DNA from: an uncultured Clostridia bacterium | GTDB taxonomy: Bacteria; Bacillota; Clostridia; Christensenellales; UBA1242 | DNA length: 37,987 nucleotides | Assembly: GCA_934757865.1 (NCBI GenBank) | Contig: CAKVLS010000011.1 | Coordinates: 1-37,987 of the forward strand | Direction: 5' to 3' | Shown here: positions 7,914-15,800 of the stretch, in pieces | Numbering within the stretch: the first letter of the stretch is position 1 | How the letters are laid out: every line of letters begins with the position of its first letter | Program-made: the position numbers and the translations under genes | Notes under the pieces: generated by a model | Told to the model about the DNA's origin: nothing | Seen by the model: the letters and a program-made list of their open reading frames with translations, nothing else | Database searches by the model: none

Positions 7914-8054
7914 GTTTGAAAAAACTCGTGATAGAGGCGGCTGGATATTTATATATCTCTCTATCCGTTTACATACAGATAGTGTATTTGTCATAACTGT
8001 GTTATGGCTTTTGTGCTGTCAGGATATTTATATCTAATAAATTGGAGGATTATT
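7914..8054 (+). promoter_or_regulatory. Structured 5' leader of the rpsM operon, possible r-protein autoregulation
   Basis: Seen: GATAGAG (7930-7936) pairs with CTCTATC (7959-7965); within it GGATAT (7943-7948) pairs with ATATCT (7953-7958) around a TTAT loop, leaving a six-base bulge GCGGCT. A second hairpin is CATAAC-TGT-GTTATG (7992-8006). A near copy of the first apical element, GGATATTTATATCT, recurs at 8022-8035, next to the rpsM GGAGG. GGATA of either copy could also pair with TATCC at 7962-7966, allowing alternative folds. In other bacteria S4 regulates such operons; a similar role here is inference. Confidence 0.55.
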
Positions 8055-8423
8055 ATGGCTCGTATTGCTGGTGTAGATTTACCAAGAGAAAAAAGATTGG
8101 AAATCGGTCTTACCTACATTAAAGGTATTGGTAGAGTTACTTCTAACAAAATCTTAGCTGCTACTAACATCAGTCCTGACCTTAGAGTTAAGGATCTTAC
8201 TGAAGAAGATGTTGCTAAACTAAGAGAGTACATCGAACACAACCTAACAGTTGAGGGAGATCTTCAAAGAGAAGTTTCACTAAACATCAAAAGACTATCA
8301 GAAATAGGCTGTTACCGTGGCATTCGTCACCGTAAAGGTTTACCTGTAAGAGGTCAAAGCACAAAACAAAATGCTAGAACTTGTAAGGGTCCTAAGAAGA
8401 CAGTTGCGAAAAAGAAAAAGTAA
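8055..8423 (+). CDS. rpsM: 30S ribosomal protein S13
   Basis: Started at ATG 8055, after TTGGAGGAT, it gives 122 residues beginning MARIAGVDLPREKRLEIGLT. Further S13 features are the helix-hairpin-helix YIKGIGR and the basic C-terminal GLPVRGQSTKQNARTCKG. S13 contacts tRNA and forms bridges to the 50S subunit. The frame is open back to 8004, but those codons lie in the leader hairpins and lack a binding site. Confidence 0.97.
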   Translation: MARIAGVDLPREKRLEIGLTYIKGIGRVTSNKILAATNISPDLRVKDLTEEDVAKLREYIEHNLTVEGDLQREVSLNIKRLSEIGCYRGIRHRKGLPVRGQSTKQNARTCKGPKKTVAKKKK

Positions 8424-8468
8424 GGTTAACTAATTAGCCTTCATCAAATATTATAAAGGAGCATAAAA

Positions 8469-8858
8469 ATGGCTGTTGCTAAAAAAACAAAGAAAAGAAA
8501 GTCAACTAAAAACCTAGATAAGGGTGCTGTTCATATTCAAGCATCTTTCAACAACACTATGGTTACTTTTACTGACGCCGAAGGAAACACTGTTTCTTGG
8601 TCTAGCGCTGGTAGCCTAGGTTTCAAAGGTTCTCGTAAGAGCACTCCTTTTGCTGCTCAACAAGCAGTTGAGACTGCTGCAAAATCAGCAAAAGAACAAG
8701 GTATCAAATCAGTTGAAGTTTATGTTAAGGGCCCTGGTAATGGTAGAGAATCAGCTATCAGAGCTTTAGCTGCCGCAGAAATAGATGTTACAAAGATTAC
8801 CGATGTATCACCTATCCCTCACAATGGCTGTCGCCCACCAAAAAGAAGAAGAATATAA
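8469..8858 (+). CDS. rpsK: 30S ribosomal protein S11
   Basis: A 129-residue S11 with HIQASFNNTMVTFTDAEGN, SAGSLGFKGSRKSTPFAAQ, VKGPGNGRESAIRAL and the conserved end PHNGCRPPKRRRI. S11 lies on the 30S platform near the mRNA exit. AAAGGAGC precedes the start. It is 45 bases behind rpsM in the same operon. Confidence 0.98.
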   Translation: MAVAKKTKKRKSTKNLDKGAVHIQASFNNTMVTFTDAEGNTVSWSSAGSLGFKGSRKSTPFAAQQAVETAAKSAKEQGIKSVEVYVKGPGNGRESAIRALAAAEIDVTKITDVSPIPHNGCRPPKRRRI

Positions 8859-8904
8859 TCTTTCTTCGGGCATTTTATTTGCAAATATATAAAGGAGTTA
8901 AATT

Positions 8905-9525
8905 ATGGCAAAATATACTGATGCAGATTGTCGTCTTTGCCGTAGAGAAGGCTGCAAGCTTTTCCTAAAAGGCGATAGATGTGTTTCATCTAAATGTGCT
9001 ATGGAAAAAAGACCTGTTCTTCCTGGACAACACGGTGCTGAGAGAAAGAAAGTTACTGACTATGGCGTACAGCTTCGTGAAAAACAAAAAGTTAAGAGAG
9101 CTTATGGTCTACTAGAAAAACAATTCAGAGAATACTATGAAGAGGCTGAAAGAATCGCTGGTGTTACTGGTGAAAATATGCTTTCACTTCTTGAGAGAAG
9201 ACTTGATAACGTAGTATACAGAATGGGTATTGGTTCTAGCCGTAGCGAAAGCCGTCAAATAGTAAGTCACAGACACATTACTGTTAATGGCAAAATCGTA
9301 AACATCCCTTCATACCAAGTTAAAGTTGGCGATGTTATTGCTATCAAAGAAAGCGATAGAGATATTGAGATGTTCAAGCAACTTAAAGGTGTTAAAATTT
9401 CTACACCAAAGTGGGTTGAATTCGATACAGAAAAACTTGAAGGTAAAGTTAATGCTCTACCACAAAGAGATGATATCGATCTAAACATTCAAGAGCACTT
9501 GATCGTTGAGTTGTATTCAAGATAG
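8905..9525 (+). CDS. rpsD: 30S ribosomal protein S4, four-cysteine form
   Basis: A 206-residue S4. The N terminus carries four Cys in CRLCRREGCKLFLKGDRC plus a further Cys in SSKCAMEKR, indicating the zinc-binding (C+) type. The S4 RNA-binding motif follows in RLDNVVYRMGIGSSRSESRQ and HRHITVNGKIVNIPSY. S4 nucleates 30S assembly and is an autoregulator in several bacteria. Its place between rpsK and rpoA is normal for Clostridia and unlike B. subtilis, where rpsD is elsewhere. Confidence 0.98.
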   Translation: MAKYTDADCRLCRREGCKLFLKGDRCVSSKCAMEKRPVLPGQHGAERKKVTDYGVQLREKQKVKRAYGLLEKQFREYYEEAERIAGVTGENMLSLLERRLDNVVYRMGIGSSRSESRQIVSHRHITVNGKIVNIPSYQVKVGDVIAIKESDRDIEMFKQLKGVKISTPKWVEFDTEKLEGKVNALPQRDDIDLNIQEHLIVELYSR

Positions 9526-9545
9526 TAGATAGGAGGGATTTCTCT

Positions 9546-10499
9546 ATGATAGAAATTGAAAAACCAAGAATTATTGCCGAAGAGTCAGACAATGGCGCAA
9601 CTGCAAAATTTGTTGTTGAACCACTAGAAAGAGGCTTTGGTATTACATTAGGTAACTGCCTAAGAAGAACACTTCTTAGCGCAATGCCTGGTGCAGCTGC
9701 CGTTGCTATTAGAATAGCTGGCGCTCAGCACGAATTCTCTAACATTCCAGGAGTTACAGAAGATATTACTGATATTGTTCTTAATATCAAAAAACTTGCT
9801 GTTAAAACTACTGTTTTGGATAGAGATTTTAGAAGCACACTTCATCTAAGTGCAGTAGGTCCTTGTGAAGTGCTTGCAAAAGATATTCCTGTAAATGACC
9901 AAGTTGAGATTCTAAATCCAGATTTGCACATCTGCACACTTGATGATGGCGCAAAACTTGAAATGGACATTATCATTGGTAGAGGTAGAGGTTATGTTTC
10001 TGCTGCTCAAAACAAGAGCGAAGAAGACCCTGTCGGTTATATCAGTGTTGACTCAATCTTTACACCTGTAAAAGCTGTTAACTACAGTGTAGAGAGTACT
10101 AGAGTTGGTCAATCACTTAACTTTGATAAGTTAACAATAGATGTTCAAACTAATGGTACTCTTAGTGCAAGAGAAGTTATCAGCCTTGCAGCTAAAGTTA
10201 TCCAAGACCACATCGCATTGTTTGTTGACCTTGTTGACTTTATGGGAAGTATGGATATTCTTGTTAACAAAGAAGAAAACAAACAAGTTAAGGTACTAGA
10301 GATGCCTATTGAAGATATGGATCTTTCTGTTAGAAGTTATAACTGCCTAAAGAGAGCTAACATCAATACCATCGAAGACTTAACAAAAAAATCAAAAGAC
10401 GATATGCTTAAGGTTAGAAACCTTGGACAAAAGTCTTTGGAAGAAGTTATTTACAAATTAGAGAGTTACGGACTATCACTTCGTAACGATGAAGAATAA
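9546..10499 (+). CDS. rpoA: RNA polymerase subunit alpha
   Basis: A 317-residue alpha subunit. The N-terminal dimerisation domain includes FVVEPLERGFGITLGNCLRR and TLLSAMPGAAAVAIRI. The C-terminal DNA- and factor-binding domain is seen in SVRSYNCLKRANINTIEDL and RNLGQKSLEEVIYKL. It assembles beta and beta' subunits and contacts UP elements and activators. The start follows TAGGAGGG. It lies between rpsD and rplQ as expected. Confidence 0.98.
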   Translation: MIEIEKPRIIAEESDNGATAKFVVEPLERGFGITLGNCLRRTLLSAMPGAAAVAIRIAGAQHEFSNIPGVTEDITDIVLNIKKLAVKTTVLDRDFRSTLHLSAVGPCEVLAKDIPVNDQVEILNPDLHICTLDDGAKLEMDIIIGRGRGYVSAAQNKSEEDPVGYISVDSIFTPVKAVNYSVESTRVGQSLNFDKLTIDVQTNGTLSAREVISLAAKVIQDHIALFVDLVDFMGSMDILVNKEENKQVKVLEMPIEDMDLSVRSYNCLKRANINTIEDLTKKSKDDMLKVRNLGQKSLEEVIYKLESYGLSLRNDEE

Positions 10500-10513
10500 A
10501 AAAGGGGACAATT

Positions 10514-11026
10514 ATGGCTCAGATTTCAAAATTAAACAGACCAACCAAAGAAAGAATAGCACTAATCCGTGGTCAAGCTAGCTCATTTTTGTGGGATGGA
10601 AAAATCGAGACAACTGAAGCTAGAGCAAAAACTCTACAAAGTTATGTAGAGAAAATCTTAACACTAGCAATCAATTCTTACGAAGATACAGTAAAAGTAA
10701 CTAAGACAGAAGTAGATAGCAAAGGTGTTAAAGTTAAGAGAGAAGTTGTTAACGATGGACCTAAAAAACTAGCTGCTAGAAGAGCTATCATGTCTAAACT
10801 TTATGACAGACAAGAGCAAAGAAAGGATAAAGAACCAAAAGCTACTTTCATTGCTAGAACTGCTGATATCAACCACCCACTAATTGAAAAAATCTTCAAC
10901 GTTTATGCTCCAAAATATGCTGAAAGAGCTAAAGAGCTAGGACAAAAAGGTGGATATACCAGAATACTAAAGTTAGGCAACAGAAGAGGCGACAATGCCC
11001 CAATGGTTATGTTAGAGTTAGTATAA
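10514..11026 (+). CDS. rplQ: 50S ribosomal protein L17, long clostridial form
   Basis: A 170-residue L17. Conserved parts are LWDGKIETTEARAKTLQSY, the end GGYTRILKLGNRRGDNAPM and the final LELV. Common L17 is about 115-130 residues; here an extra block (roughly residues 55-105) holds TKTEVDSKGVKVKREVVNDG and a charged helix. From memory, many Clostridia have such an insertion, so I treat it as lineage-typical. It ends the operon, directly before a strong terminator. Confidence 0.97.
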   Translation: MAQISKLNRPTKERIALIRGQASSFLWDGKIETTEARAKTLQSYVEKILTLAINSYEDTVKVTKTEVDSKGVKVKREVVNDGPKKLAARRAIMSKLYDRQEQRKDKEPKATFIARTADINHPLIEKIFNVYAPKYAERAKELGQKGGYTRILKLGNRRGDNAPMVMLELV

Positions 11027-11040
11027 TAATATGATTATTA

Positions 11041-11068
11041 AAAAGCACGCCTGATGGTGTGCTTTTTT
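11041..11068 (+). terminator. Intrinsic terminator of the ribosomal operon
   Basis: AGCACGCC (11044-11051) pairs with GGTGTGCT (11055-11062) with one G-U pair and a TGAT-type loop, followed by a run of six T. It closes the rpsM-rplQ transcript. Confidence 0.9.
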
Positions 11069-11082
11069 GTCGCTCATATACT

Positions 11083-11111
11083 TTGAATTATCATTATAAA
11101 TGCATTATAAT
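11083..11111 (+). promoter_or_regulatory. Promoter upstream of the Xre-family gene
   Basis: TTGAAT at 11083-11088, a 17-base spacer and TATAAT at 11106-11111. The start would be near 11118, placing the two operator palindromes in the leader. A weaker alternative (TTGAGT at 11133 with TATTTT at 11155) would put the start on the first operator. Confidence 0.6.
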
Positions 11112-11164
11112 TGCTGAGACTATTTTTGAGCTTTGAGTATACAGTTTTTCATAATATTTTATTA

Positions 11165-11205
11165 TGTAACATAATGTTACATATTTTGCGTAACAAATTG
11201 TTACA
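11165..11205 (+). promoter_or_regulatory. Twin operator palindromes GTAAC-N5-GTTAC
   Basis: Two inverted repeats of the same form occur: TGTAAC-ATAAT-GTTACA at 11165-11181 and GTAAC-AAATT-GTTAC at 11190-11204. Their centres are 24 bases apart. They end 19 bases before the ATG of an Xre-type DNA-binding gene, the usual arrangement for autorepression. Confidence 0.7.
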
Positions 11206-11223
11206 CTAGTACTAGGAAAAATT

Positions 11224-11424
11224 ATGAAAGGCTTAAAGAAAATAAGAGAAGAAAAGAACCTAAATCAGCAAAAAGTTGCTCTTGATCTTAATATATCAAG
11301 AGAGGCTTTGTCATACTATGAAAATGGTAAACGAGAGCCAAGCTTTGAGCTTTTGAAACTTATGTCAAAGTATTTTGGCGTATCAATACATTATTTAATT
11401 ACTGGAGAGGAGTTCTCAAAATAA
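11224..11424 (+). CDS. Small Xre/Cro-family transcriptional regulator
   Basis: A 66-residue protein that is nearly all helix-turn-helix: KIREEKNLNQQKVALDLNIS followed by REALSYYENGKREPSFELLK, the classical HTH_3 pattern. There is no sensor domain. A short AGGA binding site lies 9 bases before the start. The paired palindromes upstream are its likely binding sites. It is monocistronic, with a terminator overlapping its stop. Its targets beyond itself are unknown; the neighbouring surface-protein genes lack the same palindrome as far as I see. Confidence 0.88.
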   Translation: MKGLKKIREEKNLNQQKVALDLNISREALSYYENGKREPSFELLKLMSKYFGVSIHYLITGEEFSK

Positions 11425-11452
11425 CTTAGCCCCACGGCAAGTTATTTTTTTT
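11421..11452 (+). terminator. Intrinsic terminator after the Xre-family gene
   Basis: ATAACTT and GCC (with one bulged A) pair with GGC and AAGTTAT around a CCAC loop, followed by eight T. The 5' arm overlaps the TAA stop codon. Confidence 0.88.
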
Positions 11453-11514
11453 GAGAAAAAGTTAAGCAAAATTTGTCAAATTTTGAAACATTTTGTAAAA
11501 CTTTTGGTATACAT

Positions 11515-12681
11515 ATGAAGTTACTTAGATTTTCACTATATGCTGTTGCCAGTCTTGCGATAATAACCGGGGCTGCGTTAACTATATATTTTACTGATGC
11601 ATCTAATGGCTATTTGTATTTTACAAAGAGCAGCTTTTTGGCGCACTTTGGAGAGAGTACCAGCATTGAAGACTTTGGGTTAAAATGTAGTGAAAGTTTA
11701 GATGATATAAATTTTGAGTTGGGCGATGGTGTTGTTAGAGATGAGGATAGATTTACATTTAACAAAACTGGCAATACTTATATAAAAGCAACTTGTGGAG
11801 ACCTAAAAGCTAACATAAATGTACAAGTTGTGTTTGATGAAATAGAAGAATACTTTGATATCTATTGCGATTATAACGGCTTAAGCGAAATGGACGAAGA
11901 AGTAAATATTGGAGAAACTATCAAATTGTATTTGCCATCAAATAGTTCGCAAGATTTTAAGGTCGATGGGTATGACAATGATTGTAATATACTAGTTGAC
12001 TTCCACAAAGAAAAGTATGATTATAGCCTAATCACTTATCAAGATGTTGTTAAGTGTGATGGCAATACTATAATTGCAAATACAGTGGGTACAAGTAAGA
12101 TTTTTGTGTCATTTGATAATATTGGCATATGTGCAAATTTTGATGTAGAAGTATTACCTATAAGTGTAGTTGACATTTTGGTAGATGTTGATACTTTATA
12201 TGTCGAGAAAGGCGAAGAGTTTTTAATCGCCTATGATGTTTTGCCAGTTTATGCAACTTATAAAAATGTTGATATTAACATAAATAATAGTAATATCAAA
12301 TGCGAAAATAATAAGTTTTATGCCGTAAGTAATGGAAATAGCACGATAACACTTAGTTGCGGAAATGTAATTAAATATGTTAATGTTGTCGTAGGCGAGA
12401 TTGCTGACAAAATAGATGTACAAGTTTATGGTGAGGTAAAGATGGGCGAAAACATCTCAATAGTAACCAAATGTTATAAAAATGACACTCTTATTGATGC
12501 AGATGTAGAATATATAGCAGTAGTTAATAATCAAGAAGTGGCTCTTGATATGGTAGCCGAAGATATAATTTATAAGCACAATATGACAACTATGAAAGTC
12601 AAGACTTCTATGTATTTTGAGATAATAGTTAGAGTTAAGAAAAACAAAGGAATTAGTCAAACAATATATGGTAATAATTAG
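11515..12681 (+). CDS. N-terminally anchored extracellular protein with Ig-like (BIG2-type) sequence
   Basis: From ATG 11515 it is 388 residues. MKLLRFSLYAVASLAIITGA is a signal-anchor; the rest is polar and predicted outside. Beta-rich repeats end in strands such as ANFDVEVLPIS, and residues about 215-300 read like a bacterial Ig-like domain (VDVDTLYVEKGEEFLIAYDV, then YAVSNGNSTITLSCGN). No LPXTG, lipobox or catalytic motif is seen. The start is uncertain: there is no ribosome binding site, the frame is open to a TTG at 11473, and a TATACA box lies just before the ATG. The next gene is a larger protein of the same design. Function unknown; a surface or envelope role is inferred. Confidence 0.75.
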   Translation: MKLLRFSLYAVASLAIITGAALTIYFTDASNGYLYFTKSSFLAHFGESTSIEDFGLKCSESLDDINFELGDGVVRDEDRFTFNKTGNTYIKATCGDLKANINVQVVFDEIEEYFDIYCDYNGLSEMDEEVNIGETIKLYLPSNSSQDFKVDGYDNDCNILVDFHKEKYDYSLITYQDVVKCDGNTIIANTVGTSKIFVSFDNIGICANFDVEVLPISVVDILVDVDTLYVEKGEEFLIAYDVLPVYATYKNVDININNSNIKCENNKFYAVSNGNSTITLSCGNVIKYVNVVVGEIADKIDVQVYGEVKMGENISIVTKCYKNDTLIDADVEYIAVVNNQEVALDMVAEDIIYKHNMTTMKVKTSMYFEIIVRVKKNKGISQTIYGNN

Positions 12682-12705
12682 CCGTATGTTGTTTGACTTT
12701 TTTTT
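12656..12705 (+). terminator. Long terminator hairpin overlapping the gene end
   Basis: The 16-base arms at 12656-12671 and 12682-12697 pair completely, with two G-U pairs. The loop is ten bases and eight T follow. The 5' arm codes for the last residues of the preceding gene, and the stop codon is in the loop. Confidence 0.92.
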
Positions 12706-12721
12706 GATAGATTATTATAAT
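12693..12721 (+). promoter_or_regulatory. Promoter overlapping the preceding terminator
   Basis: TTGACT at 12693-12698 lies in the 3' arm of the terminator hairpin and its T run; TATAAT at 12716-12721 follows after 17 bases. The transcript would start near 12728. Its leader could form TTTTGCG (12751-12757) with CGCAAAA (12773-12779) before the 1408-residue gene. Confidence 0.7.
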
Positions 12722-12805
12722 TAAAATATAAAATTGTACCCATAGTGCTATTTTGCGAGCAAAAATTTAGACCGCAAAAATTGTGCTAAATTAAAGGAGA
12801 AAAGC

Positions 12806-15800
12806 GTGAAAAGGTTTCTAAAGATTTTTGGACTAAGCCTTGCTGGCGTTATAGTGGGCATCGCACTGCTTATTGGTGGTGGGTGGCTTTTTGGAGCTTT
12901 TACCGAAAAGCCCGTTAAACCAAAAGACATTGCTTTTGTCGAGACGGAAGTTAGCACTTCTAACATGACTGCATTGCGTGTTAATACAACTACCGAAGGT
13001 GTTAACCGCAAGAATCTTCAAATAGATGTTAGTCCTAGTGGCATTATCAAATGCCCTAAAAAAGCAACTATTGGAGAAGACTTTATAATTGTTCCAGAGA
13101 AGGGTGACGATGGTTACAATGTTGGAGGTATAGTAACTATTACTGCAAGCTTTGAAGGTATGTACATTGCAAAATGTATTGTCAAAGTCGATGTGCCAGT
13201 AGCGGACGCTATAGTTAAGACTTCTCATACAAGTCTTTCTAAGGGCGAGCAAATTTCTTTTTCAACCGAGGTTATCCCTGCTCGTGCTTTGAGCCCATGG
13301 AAGACAGATATCATAGGCGACCTATATGACGACAGAGCCAAAGTAATTTATTACTTTTTGTGCGATGCAGACGGCGCTCTTATGGATATAAACAAAGCAT
13401 ATTTCTATGTTTCTGGTAGAAGCACTAATATGCTAACTAGCAAACAAATAAATGCACAAACTAAGATTGTTGCACAAGAAGAATGTAATTTTTATGTAAA
13501 ATCTTATTGCTTCTCAACATTTGCAAGAGAAGATTATTATAATGTAGCCACTGCAGAAGATATGTTATATACTGACGGCAGAGGCGAAATACAAGAAAAA
13601 TACAGAGCAGTTTTGAAAGAGTCAAGAGCTGAGAACGGAGACAAAAATGGACAATTCGTCAATGTAGCAGATGTTTATATTAACTCATTCACAGCTAGTG
13701 ATGAGACTATCAATACTTTCTGGTATGAGACCCAAAACTTAACCGTTAGAAAAGACGAAAATGCAGAGGACTCATCATATAACCTAGACATTAAGTTGCA
13801 CCCAGCAGAGAGTAGCGAAGGTTATACTTATCTTGATCTAGATAACTTTATTGATAATATCGTTTTGGAAAGAATAGCTGGTGCTGATGTTACAGTAACT
13901 AAGGTTGGACAATTTACAAGTGGTAAACCTGCTGATTGGAAGTGGACTGTTACCCCTAATACTTATAGCTCAACAGATACTACAGCAACACTTAGAGCAA
14001 CTATTCATTATATTGATAGCGAGCAAAAAGAACAAGTTTTGACTCATGACTTTAATGTTTCTATCAATACAAGAGATGTAGCAGGTATCACTGCTAATGA
14101 GTTTGAAGATGAAAGCGGCACAAAGCGTGATTATGTTTCTCTAAACTCTGACAGCCCAAGCACTGACTCAATCAAGCTTGAAGAGGGTATGTATACAACT
14201 ATCTTAGATAGTGGATTACTTTCTCATTACTACAAGTATTTTAAGATTGTCCCTCAAACTGGATATGGCTATTCAACATTTAGTTTGTTAAAATTCTTTA
14301 TCCCAGAAAATTCAGTTATTGTTCCTTACACTGCCGGAACATACAAAGTAACTTTTGAATTTGATGCTAAGAACGATGGCGACTATCGTATTGTATTTTC
14401 AGATGGCAGCAGCAATATAGGAAATATTGTATACTTCAAGTATGATGACAAGACCAATACTTGGGAAGAATCAGGCAGCCCTGCTGGTCAAACTGGTAAG
14501 TTTAGAGCAGAGGTTATGTTCAAAAAGACTAACGAACAACCTTTAACATTTGAGTTCCAAGATTCAACTAAAACTCCTGTTAAAATAATAGATGTTTCAA
14601 ATGTACTATATTATACAGAAAATAGCGAGTATCCTTTCCTAGAAATTAACGGCGTAAAAGTTAAGACTTTCTTCAATAGCGATACTAGAGTAATCACTAG
14701 ACAACTAGCAGAAGTAACAGCAGAAGGCTTTGGTAACTTCACACTAATAGCTTGTGTTGTAGTTTCTGATAACAATGGTTCAATCATTTATTCAGAAGAC
14801 GGAAACTTTGAAAAGATAATGTCTAAGACTATTGAAGTTAGAGTAACAAACAGCGTAAAAGACCTAGAGCTTAACATTGTTGACTCTGAGGGCGGAACAA
14901 AAGGTATTGCTCAAGGCGACTTTAATAAGACAGTAGTTGTTGACGAGAACGCAGAATATTATATCAACATCGCCCCAGGTCCAAACACAGCTCTTGATGT
15001 CCTAAAACAAGCCGTTGAAGCTGGCAATGTAAACGTAACATACAAAGTTAACGGAGATGCAAAAAATAGCGATGGCGTTCAAATAAATGCAGACGCATTA
15101 AACATAGGACTTTTGGAAGAAGATAGAGACGGCGAAGGAAATTTGGTTGGTTATAAATTCTTACTAGAAGTAAAGAATGTATATTCAATCGAAAACGCAA
15201 GAGGCGAAACCCAAAACATACTATTTACTTTGACAATCTCTGTTGAGGGTACTAACTTTAGTATCAATAAGACCATAGAAGTAAGAGACCATGTTATTAA
15301 AGAGGCTGTAATCTCTTATGACGGCTCTACAGCTAATAGTATGAGAATATACGCAGCCAATGTTGATAACTCTGGTAAAGTTGGATTCAAAGAATGGTCA
15401 AGACAACAAGTAATTGACCTTAACAAATTTAGCTTCACATTTGAGAGTGAATATGGCGTTATTGATGTTGAGCCAGAGATAGAGTTTGCAGCAGCTAAGA
15501 ATGTAGTAACTACAGGCATTATCAGTGCAGTTAAAAATGCTGAAGGCAAGTGGGTACTAGAGCTTGGCAACTTCCCATACTATGACGATGGTGTTGCAGT
15601 AACTATCACTATGAAGTATGGTGGCAGCAACGAAGATGTTAACAAGCGTTACGTATACAACGCAACATTAGATTTATATGAGCTTAAGAGCTACGAAAAT
15701 TCTAGTGCAAATTATACTTTGACAATCAATGGCTTTGAGATAACATATGCTGTAAAAGCCGCTGAGGTTGTCGGTGTAAAAGATCAAACAGTTAATATCC

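Noticed and set aside
7914..8054. T-box or known riboswitch in the rpsM leader
   Set aside because: No T-box consensus, specifier stem or antiterminator is visible, and ribosomal operons are not usual targets.
12773..12788. Shared element with 36239-36255 (CGCAAAAATT then GTGCT)
   Set aside because: Similar sequence upstream of two anchored-protein genes, but short and in AT-rich DNA; chance similarity is likely without further copies.
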